This document shows, in pieces, positions 1 to 5,195 of a stretch of 5,590 bases of DNA. The stretch covers positions 1 through 5,590 of the forward strand of contig JACCYG010000127.1 in NCBI GenBank assembly GCA_013696595.1, in the 5' to 3' direction. The stretch's first letter is position 1. Each line of letters starts with the position of its first letter. The DNA comes from Actinomycetota bacterium (lineage in GTDB: Bacteria > Actinomycetota > Thermoleophilia > Gaiellales > Gaiellaceae). Made by a program: the position numbers and the translations under genes. The notes under the pieces were generated by a model. It made no database searches. It was given only the letters and a program-made list of their open reading frames with translations, and was not told the DNA's origin.

Positions 1-834
1 GTTCACGGCCGGGTGCGAGACGCCGAAGCGGACGATCGCACCCGCCTCGTGCTCGTTGACCCCGCGCTCGACGGCCGCGACGAGCGTCACCGTAACGCCG
101 TGCTCGGCACAGGCTTCGAGCGCGCGCCGCTTGTCCTCGCGCAGATCCTTCCCGCGGATCGCGAGGTGCGTCTCGAGGTCGAAGCCGTCGAACTGGAGAT
201 AAACGTGCGCGCCGACCCGTGCGAGCTCGGGCGCGAAGCGCCGGTCGCGCCCGAGCCGGATTCCGTTCGTGTTCAGCATGACGACGCGAATCCCGCGCTC
301 CTTCGCCATCTCCATGAACGTGACGATCTCGGGATGGATGCTCGGCTCGCCGCCCGAGAACTGCACGACCTCGGGCTCCCCTTCGGCGGCAACGAAGGTG
401 TCGAGCATGAAGGCGACCTGCTCGCGGGTCAGCGAGAAGCCGTCGGGCTGGTGGCCCGAGTCGGCGAAGCAGATCGGGCAGTCGAGGTTGCAGCCGGTGT
501 TCACTTCGATCAGACCGAGGCAGGCGTGCTGCTTGTGGTCGGGACAGAGTCCGCAGTCGAGCGGGCAGCCGTCGCGCACCTCGGTCTGGAACCCGAGCGG
601 AAGCGTCCCGGGCTTGTTGTAGCGCTGCTGCGCGACGTAGAGCTCAGCGTCCGAGTAGACGAGCGCCTCGAAGGGCCCATGCTCGGGACAGCGCTTGCGC
701 ATGACGACCCGGTTGTCGCGGACGTTCACCTCCGCCTCGATCACGCGCTTGCAGACGGGGCAGATCGACTTGGTCAGCTCGAGGAAGACCTCATCGCGGT
801 CGACCCTCGCTTGCCTCGTTGCGTTCAGCGCCAC
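1..834 (-). CDS. Radical SAM enzyme of the Tes/MJ0619 (tetraether lipid synthase) type, 3' end missing
   Basis: Partial gene; 278 codons are visible and the C-terminus lies beyond the left edge. Three metal-binding blocks occur in order: a rubredoxin-like block (C25-x2-C28, then CPEHG with C49 and H52), a first CX3CX2C (CPLDCGLCPDH, C90/C94/C97) and a second CX3CX2C (CNLDCPICF, C115/C119/C122). The second is the canonical radical SAM cluster site, followed by the SAM-binding FSGGEP motif (residues 159-164). This multi-cluster layout is that of the archaeal Tes/MJ0619 family, which joins lipid tails by carbon-carbon bond formation; the substrate of bacterial relatives is unknown to me. The GTG start at 834 was chosen because GGAGG-rich sequence lies just upstream. 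The frame stays open further upstream, with an ATG at 996, but that extension is Arg/Ser-rich and lacks family features. The gene lies 194 bases after the MauE-like gene on the same strand. Radical SAM membership is very secure; the Tes assignment is strong but made from memory of motifs. Confidence 0.88.
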   Translation of the reverse strand, partial: MALNATRQARVDRDEVFLELTKSICPVCKRVIEAEVNVRDNRVVMRKRCPEHGPFEALVYSDAELYVAQQRYNKPGTLPLGFQTEVRDGCPLDCGLCPDHKQHACLGLIEVNTGCNLDCPICFADSGHQPDGFSLTREQVAFMLDTFVAAEGEPEVVQFSGGEPSIHPEIVTFMEMAKERGIRVVMLNTNGIRLGRDRRFAPELARVGAHVYLQFDGFDLETHLAIRGKDLREDKRRALEACAEHGVTVTLVAAVERGVNEHEAGAIVRFGVSHPAVN

Positions 835-1028
835 AGGCCCTCCCTTCCTCCTCGGGTTCCGGTCGGATGCAGACACGGTCCAGGACGATTCCGAACGGTC
901 GAACCGGCTGAGCCGGAAGGCATCGAACCGAACGACGCATTCCCACCGCTCCCTCGCGCGCCCGGCAGCCTTCCTGGCCACCGCGACCATCCTCATCGCC
1001 GCGGAGCAGGCGCCTGACGGCGAGCAGC

Positions 1029-1502
1029 CTACGAATGGAGGACTTGCCGCGCCGACCGGGCGAGCCGCGGACGCGGCAGGGAGAGTCCGGCGTTCGCGGC
1101 CGCATACCACGCCAGCGCGAGCATGTAGGCGTCCTCGAGCAGGATCCACCAGCGAAGCTCCTGGGCGAGGTAGACGCCGAAGCAGGCGCAGTTGCCGACC
1201 GCGAGGCCGCGCACGAAGGCCTGCGCCGCGAGCGTCGACCAGAAGACCGCGAGCGCGAGGCCAAGTGCTCCGCCGGCCCGCCCGAGCGCCCTCGGACCGG
1301 CCCTGCTCGCAAGGAGCAGGATCGCCACGGCGAGCTCGAGCGAGGGCAGTGCGTACGAGGCGCCCGCCGCAGCCGTGCCTTCGAGGAGCCGAGATCCCTC
1401 GATCGCTTCCGCGAAGCCGTCCCGATCGGCGATCTGGCCCGACGCCATGGCGGCGAGCAGCAGGCTGTAAAGGAGCGAGGCGACCGCCGGGCGGCGGGTC
1501 AC
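1029..1502 (-). CDS. MauE/DoxX-like integral membrane protein of a thiol-redox pair
   Basis: A 157-residue hydrophobic protein with about four membrane segments (roughly residues 5-22, 53-67, 77-97 and 119-136). The conserved signature is GNCACFG (residues 103-109) with C105 and C107, followed by the WWILLEDAYMLAL helix, which is typical of the MauE family. MauE proteins sit in the cytoplasmic membrane, were named for methylamine dehydrogenase maturation, and often lie beside thioredoxin-like genes, where they are thought to help pass redox equivalents across the membrane. No methylamine dehydrogenase genes are visible here, so a general role in extracytoplasmic thiol chemistry with the upstream TlpA-like protein is the better inference. 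The GTG start overlaps the TGA stop of the thioredoxin gene (GTGA, 4 bases), which indicates translational coupling. Only a weak AAGAAGG precedes the start. The stop is TAG. Confidence 0.85.
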   Translation of the reverse strand: MTRRPAVASLLYSLLLAAMASGQIADRDGFAEAIEGSRLLEGTAAAGASYALPSLELAVAILLLASRAGPRALGRAGGALGLALAVFWSTLAAQAFVRGLAVGNCACFGVYLAQELRWWILLEDAYMLALAWYAAANAGLSLPRPRLARSARQVLHS

Positions 1503-2107
1503 GCCTTCTTGGCCGCCCGCAGACCTTCCTCGAACCCGGACAGAGTCGTCGCCCCGACGATCCTCGTCACGACCCGGTGCTGGGCGTCGAGGAAGACCGT
1601 GGTGGGAAGACCCTGCAGGCCCAGCTCGTTCGCGATCTCGCCGTTCGGGTCAAAGATGCTCGGGTGGCTCCAGCTCCAACGGTCGTAAAAGGCCGCGGCG
1701 CCGCTCTTGGTGTCTTGGTAGTCGATCCCGATCACCTGCGCTTCCGGATGCTTCTTCGCGAACTCGCGCAGGTCGACCGCCTCCTCGTTGCAGCCCGGGC
1801 ACCAGGAGGCCCAGACGTTCAGGACGATCGGCTTGCCGGCATAGGCGTCGAGGCTGACCTCCTTGCCGGTGACCGGGTCCTTGCCGCTCAGCTCGGTCGC
1901 CGGTCCGGACTCGCTCGGGCTCGCGCTCGGGCTGGCGGCGTCACTGCTCCCCGCGCGGAGAACGCCCACGGCGACCACTGCGGCGACGGCAACGGCGGCG
2001 ACGGAGATCCAGAGCCACCTGGGGGTCGTGGACCCGCGCTTGCCGGGCGGTCCCGGCCCGGTGCTACCCGCAGTCTGACGCGCCTGCTTGGCCCTACGCT
2101 GGCTCAC
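1499..2107 (-). CDS. Membrane-anchored TlpA/ResA-like thioredoxin
   Basis: A 202-residue protein with a short basic N-terminus, one membrane anchor (about residues 30-50), a Ser/Pro/Glu-rich linker (about 53-70) and an extracytoplasmic thioredoxin domain. The active site is WASWCPGC (C103, C106) and the cis-proline loop is GLPTT (P168). The domain around NVWASWCPGCNEE belongs to the AhpC/TSA-Redoxin (TlpA/ResA) group, which reduces or exchanges disulfides outside the membrane. A GTG at 2116 would add three residues, but it lies inside the AAGGAG Shine-Dalgarno sequence. The GTG at 2107 has exactly 8 bases of spacing and is preferred. The gene follows the anti-sigma gene by 76 bases and overlaps the MauE-like gene by 4 bases, so the pair is very likely one transcript. 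The WCPGC dipeptide is less common than CPHC or CPPC, and the direction of electron flow cannot be read from sequence. Confidence 0.92.
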   Translation of the reverse strand: MSQRRAKQARQTAGSTGPGPPGKRGSTTPRWLWISVAAVAVAAVVAVGVLRAGSSDAASPSASPSESGPATELSGKDPVTGKEVSLDAYAGKPIVLNVWASWCPGCNEEAVDLREFAKKHPEAQVIGIDYQDTKSGAAAFYDRWSWSHPSIFDPNGEIANELGLQGLPTTVFLDAQHRVVTRIVGATTLSGFEEGLRAAKKA

Positions 2108-2115
2108 GGAGCGCA

Positions 2116-2121
2116 CTCCTT
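2116..2121 (-). promoter_or_regulatory. Ribosome binding site that sets the start of the TlpA-like gene
   Basis: AAGGAG on the minus strand lies 8 bases before the GTG at 2107. The upstream GTG at 2116 overlaps this element and so cannot be served by it. The sequence therefore favours the shorter protein. Confidence 0.7.
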
Positions 2122-2183
2122 CCGTCGAGCGGAGAGGATCGACTCATCTCGGGCCGTTCGATGCGGATCGCCCTCGGACGATT

Positions 2184-2456
2184 TCACGCTGGACTCGAGT
2201 CGCCCTCGGCCCTGATCCGCTCGACGACGGCGTCGACGAGCTCAGGCTTCGGGTCGGGCTCGCGGCGGCCGAGTGCGGCGAGCGAGCTGAGTGTGGCGAG
2301 GAAGGCGCGAAACGCCGCCTGACACATCTCGCAGCGGGCGAGATGGCGCGCCACCCGGAAGCGTCGGTAGCCGCGAAGATCGCCCTCGGCGTAGTCCGAC
2401 ATCGAACGGGCGGTCTCCTCGTGGGAGCCGTTCAGAAGATGGGTGAGGAGGCGCAC
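2184..2456 (-). CDS. Soluble zinc-binding anti-sigma factor (ZAS, zf-HC2 type)
   Basis: A 90-residue protein with the ZAS signature HLARCEMC (H38-x3-C42-x2-C45) and an earlier ligand candidate in NGSHEE (H12). No membrane segment is visible, so it should act in the cytoplasm by binding an ECF sigma factor. The obvious partner is the divergent sigma gene that starts 98 bases away. The GTG start at 2456 is kept because it includes H12 at the spacing expected for the first zinc ligand. It has no clear Shine-Dalgarno site and could be leaderless. An internal ATG at 2402 has GAGGAG at 12 bases but would lose H12. Compared with the redox-sensing RsrA of Streptomyces (C11, H37, C41, C44), ligand positions match with a shift of one, but the redox-active first cysteine is His here. 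The gene reads toward the TlpA-MauE pair and may share its transcript. Confidence 0.85.
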   Translation of the reverse strand: MRLLTHLLNGSHEETARSMSDYAEGDLRGYRRFRVARHLARCEMCQAAFRAFLATLSSLAALGRREPDPKPELVDAVVERIRAEGDSSPA

Positions 2457-2554
2457 GGTCGTATGATGCAGCCTGCGCCTGCGTCGATGCGCGGGCCTTG
2501 CCGGAAAGGGCTTGTTCGGAGCGTCGAGGGGCGAGGCGATGCTAGCGTCGTCCC

Positions 2555-3118
2555 GTGGACGACGACGAGGCCCGGCTCCTCACACGAGCACGAGACGGCG
2601 AAGTCGAGGCGTTCGCCGAGTTCGTCCGCAGGTTCGAGCGCCGTGTCCGCGCCGTCCTCGGGCGGCTGCTGGACGACGAGCGCGACGTCGACGAGGCGGC
2701 GCAGGACACATTCGTCCAAGCGTGGCGGAACCTCGACCGATTCCGAGGCGACGCGGCTCCCTTCACGTGGCTCTACCGCATCGCCGTCAATGAGGCACTT
2801 CAGCGTGTTCGGCGCAAGCGGCTCGATACCCGTCCGCTTCCGGACGTCGAGGAGGCGCCGGCCTCACCCATGCCCGGCGCTCGCGGTCCGGACGACCAGG
2901 CCGAGGAGCAGGAGGAGCTCGCCTTCCTCGCCGCCCGCATCCGCGCGCTCGACTTCGACCTCCGTGCGCCGCTCGTCCTCCGCGACGTCGAGGGCCTCTC
3001 GAACCAGGAGGTTGCCGACGCTCTCGGGCTCACCGTACCCGCGGCCAAGAGCCGAATCCACCGCGCCCGGATGCAGCTTCGGGAGGAGTTTCAGCAGTGG
3101 CGAGACCCGTCGGCCTGA
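2555..3118 (+). CDS. ECF-family (sigma-70 group 4) RNA polymerase sigma factor
   Basis: A 187-residue protein of usual ECF length. Region 2 spans about residues 13-90, with the core-binding stretch DVDEAAQDTFVQAW (44-57) and the promoter-melting part FTWLYRIAVNEALQRVRR (70-87). A Pro/Glu-rich linker (about 91-120) leads to region 4 (about 122-180), with the helix-turn-helix GLSNQEVADALGLTVPAAKS and the DNA-contacting SRIHRARMQLRE. It directs RNA polymerase to a dedicated promoter set and is probably held inactive by the divergent anti-sigma factor. The GTG at 2555 is preceded only by a distant GAGGGGCGAGG, so initiation looks weak or leaderless. No convincing ECF-type autoregulatory promoter was found in the 98-base gap. 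The gene ends 9 bases from the end of the convergent oxidoreductase gene. It has no C-terminal extension of the SnoaL type. Confidence 0.93.
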   Translation: MDDDEARLLTRARDGEVEAFAEFVRRFERRVRAVLGRLLDDERDVDEAAQDTFVQAWRNLDRFRGDAAPFTWLYRIAVNEALQRVRRKRLDTRPLPDVEEAPASPMPGARGPDDQAEEQEELAFLAARIRALDFDLRAPLVLRDVEGLSNQEVADALGLTVPAAKSRIHRARMQLREEFQQWRDPSA

Positions 3119-3132
3119 GCCAGAGCCTCAGG
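3114..3132. terminator. Possible bidirectional hairpin between convergent genes
   Basis: CCTGAG (3114-3119) and CTCAGG (3127-3132) form a perfect 6-bp inverted repeat with a 7-base loop. It includes both stop codons of the convergent sigma factor and oxidoreductase genes. No T-run follows on either strand, so termination activity is only a guess. Part of the symmetry is forced by the two TGA stops facing each other. Confidence 0.3.
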
Positions 3133-4489
3133 AGGCGAGATCCCCTCCGGGAAGCTTGCGAAAGGCGCTCAGGTATCCCTCGCTGAAGGTCGGGAACTGC
3201 GCGACCGTGTCCTTGAGGACGCTGACGGGAATCTCCGCCCGGATCGCGAGGACGGCTTGGTGGATCCATTCGCCTGCGAGCGGGGCGACGGCCCACGCGC
3301 CGACGAGGACGCCGCGAGCCTGGTCGACCACGATGCCGAGTGTGCCGCGCGGATCAGCCTCGTAGGTGTAGGGGCGAGCGATCGACTCGACGAGGTCGAC
3401 GGTCGCCGCGGACGCATCGATGCCTTGTGCCCGCGCCTGCTCGACCGTCAAGCCGACGGCCGCGACCTCGGGGTCGGTGAAGACGACTCGTGGGATGGCT
3501 CGGTAGTCGGCCTTGGCGTCCTGGCCGAGGATGTCGGCGGTCGCGATGCGCGCCTGGTACTTGCCCACGTGCGTGAAGAGCGAGACGCCGGTCACGTCGC
3601 CGATCGCCCAGATGCCTTCGACGGCGCGACAGCGCTCGTCGACCGCCACTCCACCTGTGCCGGCTTCGATACCGGCGGTCTCGAGCCCGAGCCCTTGGGT
3701 GCGAGGGACGCGCCCGGCCGAGACCACGAGCGCCTCGCCGCGAGCATCGCTTCCGTCGTCGAGGCGAACAACGCGCTCGCCCTCGTGCACTTTGACGCTC
3801 TCGGCCGTCCGGCCGAGCATGAGCCGGACGCCGTCGGCTTCGAGCTCCTTGCCGATCAGCTTGCTGACGGCCGGGTCCTCGCGCTTGAGCAGCGACTCAT
3901 GGTTGTGGACGATCGTCACCCGGGAGCCGAAGCGGGCGAGCATCTGCCCGAGCTCGATCCCAACCGGCCCGCCGCCGATGAACACGGCGCTCTTCGGAAT
4001 CTCCTGGAGCGTTGTTGCCTCTCGATTCGTCCAGTAGCCGGCTTCGCTCAAGCCCTCGACCGGCGGGATGAACGAGTCTGAGCCGGTTGCGAGGATAATC
4101 CGTTCGCTCTCGAGCACCCGACCGCCGGCCTCGACACGACCGGACTCGGCCAGACGGGCGTGAGCCTTCACGACGGTGACCCCGTCCCTCTCGTAGCGGG
4201 CGACCGTCTTCGAGTCGTCCAGATCGCGGATCATCCAGTCGCGGTAGGCGGCGATCCTCTGCCAGTCGAGCTCGGGGCGAGAGACGCCCGCGAGGCGCTC
4301 GCTCTCTCCTCGGACTTCCGGTGGGCGAAGCAGCGTCTTGGAGGGAATGCACGCCCAGTAGCCGCACTCTCCGCCGACGAGCTCCCGCTCCACGAGCGCG
4401 ACGCGCATGCCGGCCCGCGCGAGAGCGCCCACTGCCACTTCGCCGGCGGGACCGGCACCGATGACGACGGCGTCAAACGTCTCGCTCAC
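3128..4489 (-). CDS. FAD/NAD(P)-dependent disulfide oxidoreductase, MerA/lipoamide dehydrogenase superfamily
   Basis: A 453-residue flavoprotein of full class-I length. The FAD-binding site is GAGPAGE (residues 11-17). The redox-active disulfide is GGECGYWACIPSK (C42 and C47, CX4C). The NAD(P)-binding site is GGGPVGIELG (172-181), and the second FAD contact is AIGDVTG. The dimerisation domain ends with QFPTFSEGY, where the family's catalytic HPTxSE becomes FPTFSE: F432 replaces His and E437 is kept. There is no N-terminal HMA domain and no C-terminal vicinal cysteine pair, both seen in many mercuric reductases. The residue after the second NAD(P)-fold strand is H195, so NADH versus NADPH preference is unclear. 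The GTG start has AGGAGG at 7 bases. Divergence from an ArsR repressor operon suggests metal- or thiol-stress induction. A mercuric reductase-like or low-molecular-weight disulfide reductase role is inference; the family call is firm. Confidence 0.93.
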   Translation of the reverse strand: MSETFDAVVIGAGPAGEVAVGALARAGMRVALVERELVGGECGYWACIPSKTLLRPPEVRGESERLAGVSRPELDWQRIAAYRDWMIRDLDDSKTVARYERDGVTVVKAHARLAESGRVEAGGRVLESERIILATGSDSFIPPVEGLSEAGYWTNREATTLQEIPKSAVFIGGGPVGIELGQMLARFGSRVTIVHNHESLLKREDPAVSKLIGKELEADGVRLMLGRTAESVKVHEGERVVRLDDGSDARGEALVVSAGRVPRTQGLGLETAGIEAGTGGVAVDERCRAVEGIWAIGDVTGVSLFTHVGKYQARIATADILGQDAKADYRAIPRVVFTDPEVAAVGLTVEQARAQGIDASAATVDLVESIARPYTYEADPRGTLGIVVDQARGVLVGAWAVAPLAGEWIHQAVLAIRAEIPVSVLKDTVAQFPTFSEGYLSAFRKLPGGDLAS

Positions 4490-4530
4490 GTGATGGCCTC
4501 CTGGTGGTCGGTGTACGAACTGGGACGGCC

Positions 4531-4542
4531 GGTGCTTGCACC
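4531..4542. repeat. Short palindrome overlapping the repressor operon promoter
   Basis: GGTGC-TT-GCACC is a perfect 5-bp inverted repeat with a 2-base centre, lying between the divergent oxidoreductase and arsR genes. Its right half overlaps the predicted -35 element. It would suit a dimeric regulator or form a small hairpin in the oxidoreductase leader RNA. Neither use is proven. Confidence 0.45.
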
Positions 4543-4564
4543 TAGCTCGCGCTCGCGTTATATT
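4536..4564 (+). promoter_or_regulatory. Predicted sigma-70-type promoter of the arsR operon
   Basis: TTGCAC (4536-4541) and TATATT (4559-4564, five of six matches to the -10 consensus) are separated by exactly 17 bases. They lie 31 bases before the repressor start in a conspicuous AT-rich island. Transcription would begin near 4571 and leave a short leader with a Shine-Dalgarno site. Confidence 0.6.
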
Positions 4565-4580
4565 GGATCTGCCTTATATC
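4557..4580. promoter_or_regulatory. AT-rich repeat: candidate ArsR operator and minus-strand -10 region
   Basis: TTATAT occurs twice, at 4558-4563 and 4574-4579, with a 16-base period. It can also be viewed as ATAT-N12-ATAT symmetry, similar in style to AT-rich ArsR/SmtB operators. Read on the minus strand, the copies give TATAAC and TATAAG, either of which could be the -10 of the divergent oxidoreductase promoter, though no good minus-strand -35 was found. A repressor bound here could cover both promoters. Confidence 0.5.
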
Positions 4581-4587
4581 AGAAGGA
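4581..4587 (+). promoter_or_regulatory. Ribosome binding site that sets the arsR start
   Basis: AGAAGGA ends 8 bases before the ATG at 4596. An in-frame TTG at 4536 lies within the predicted -35 element and is therefore not a credible start. Confidence 0.75.
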
Positions 4588-4595
4588 ACGCGTAC

Positions 4596-4952
4596 ATGAG
4601 TCAGACTGCCCCATTCAAGCTCCCGGAAGCGCCCGCCAGAAGCGACCTAATCGCCAAGTACTTCCGAGGTCTCGGCGACCCAACCCGTCTGCGCATCCTC
4701 GAACTCCTCCGCTCTGAGGGGGAGCTCTCGGTCGGCGCGCTCGTTGCGCGGCTTGCTCTGGCCCAGCCCCAGGTCTCGAACCATCTCGCCTGCCTTCGCT
4801 GGTGCGGCTTCATCGAGGCACGCCGCGAACACCGCATGATCTACAACCGGATCGCCGATGAGCGGGTCGAGCAGATGCTCGACCTTGCGAGCGCGCTGCT
4901 CGAGGACAACGCCGACCATGTCGCTGCCTGCTGCCGGATCGAGGAGGGCTAA
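4596..4952 (+). CDS. ArsR/SmtB-family metal-sensing repressor, CmtR-like cysteine layout
   Basis: A 118-residue winged-helix repressor. The core begins at RGLGDPTRLRILELL (residues 24-38), the recognition helix is QPQVSNHLACLRWCG (57-71), and the wing holds EHRMIYNRI (78-86). The ELCVCD motif of arsenic/cadmium sensors is absent (EGELSVGAL instead). Cysteines sit in the recognition helix as C66-x3-C70 and at the C-terminus as C112-C113. In Mycobacterium tuberculosis CmtR the Cd/Pb site is C57, C61 and C102, the same spacing within about one residue. This suggests a thiolate sensor of a soft metal such as Cd, Pb or Hg that leaves DNA on metal binding; the metal is inferred. The ATG at 4596 has AGAAGGA at 8 bases. 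Its TAA stop abuts the next ATG, so it heads a three-gene operon and likely controls the divergent oxidoreductase as well. Confidence 0.93.
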   Translation: MSQTAPFKLPEAPARSDLIAKYFRGLGDPTRLRILELLRSEGELSVGALVARLALAQPQVSNHLACLRWCGFIEARREHRMIYNRIADERVEQMLDLASALLEDNADHVAACCRIEEG

Positions 4953-5195
4953 ATGCGACGCGGGGCCCGTAACGGCTTTGGGACCCTCGGAGTCGCTGTA
5001 TTCGCCGTCGTCTGCTGCGCGGGCTTGCCTCTCCTCGTCGGCGCCGGGGTAAGCGTCACTGCGATCGGCGTCGGCGCCGGGCTCACGGCCGGCCTGGTGG
5101 CAGCGGCGACTGCCATCACGGTGCTCGCTCTGCGCGCTCGCGGCCGGCGTGGCGCCTGCCAGCTTCCACCCGATCGAACCAAGGAGCCCGCATGA
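4953..5195 (+). CDS. MerF-like small two-helix membrane protein with vicinal cysteines
   Basis: An 80-residue protein with a basic N-terminus, two membrane segments (about residues 10-31 and 36-60) and a basic, soluble C-terminal tail. The first helix holds a vicinal pair C21-C22 in AVVCCAGLP, and the tail holds a single C69. The mercury transporter MerF is 81 residues with two helices and cysteine pairs at 21/22 and 71/72, so size, topology and first pair match closely, but only one tail cysteine is present. Such proteins take up Hg(II) through the inner membrane and hand it to the reductase. Low-complexity Ala/Gly/Val sequence limits homology claims. The ATG directly follows the arsR stop, with GAGGAGGG six bases upstream; the end overlaps the next gene (ATGA). 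Confidence 0.75.
   Translation: MRRGARNGFGTLGVAVFAVVCCAGLPLLVGAGVSVTAIGVGAGLTAGLVAAATAITVLALRARGRRGACQLPPDRTKEPA

Noticed and set aside
908..970. Possible tRNA T-arm (GGTTCGATGCC on the minus strand)
   Set aside because: No acceptor stem, anticodon arm or CCA-like end could be folded around it.
13..1017. Long plus-strand open frame of 334 codons opposite the radical SAM gene
   Set aside because: The opposite strand has unmistakable metal-binding motifs and a ribosome site; the plus-strand product has no recognisable domain and is an antisense by-product of high GC.
791..1312. Minus-strand open frame bridging the MauE and radical SAM genes
   Set aside because: It overlaps both well-supported genes in a different frame and is Arg/Ser-rich without motifs.
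1905..1940. Repetitive CTCGGGCTCGCGCTCGGGC tract
   Set aside because: It encodes the Ser/Pro/Ala linker between membrane anchor and thioredoxin domain; codon-level low complexity explains it.
695..2215. Plus-strand open frame of 506 codons
   Set aside because: It runs antisense across the MauE and TlpA genes, and its product is Arg/Pro-rich with no family features, as expected for a shadow frame.
2088..3365. Plus-strand open frame of 425 codons
   Set aside because: It crosses the anti-sigma gene antisense, the sigma gene in another frame and the 3' end of the oxidoreductase; composition is Arg/Ser/Pro-rich and no domain is visible.
3257..4081. Plus-strand open frame of 274 codons opposite the oxidoreductase
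   Set aside because: The minus strand encodes a full-length flavoprotein with all nucleotide-binding motifs; the plus frame has none.
4536..4595. Extended N-terminus of the ArsR repressor from an upstream TTG
   Set aside because: This stretch contains the predicted -35 and -10 elements and the ribosome site of the ATG at 4596.
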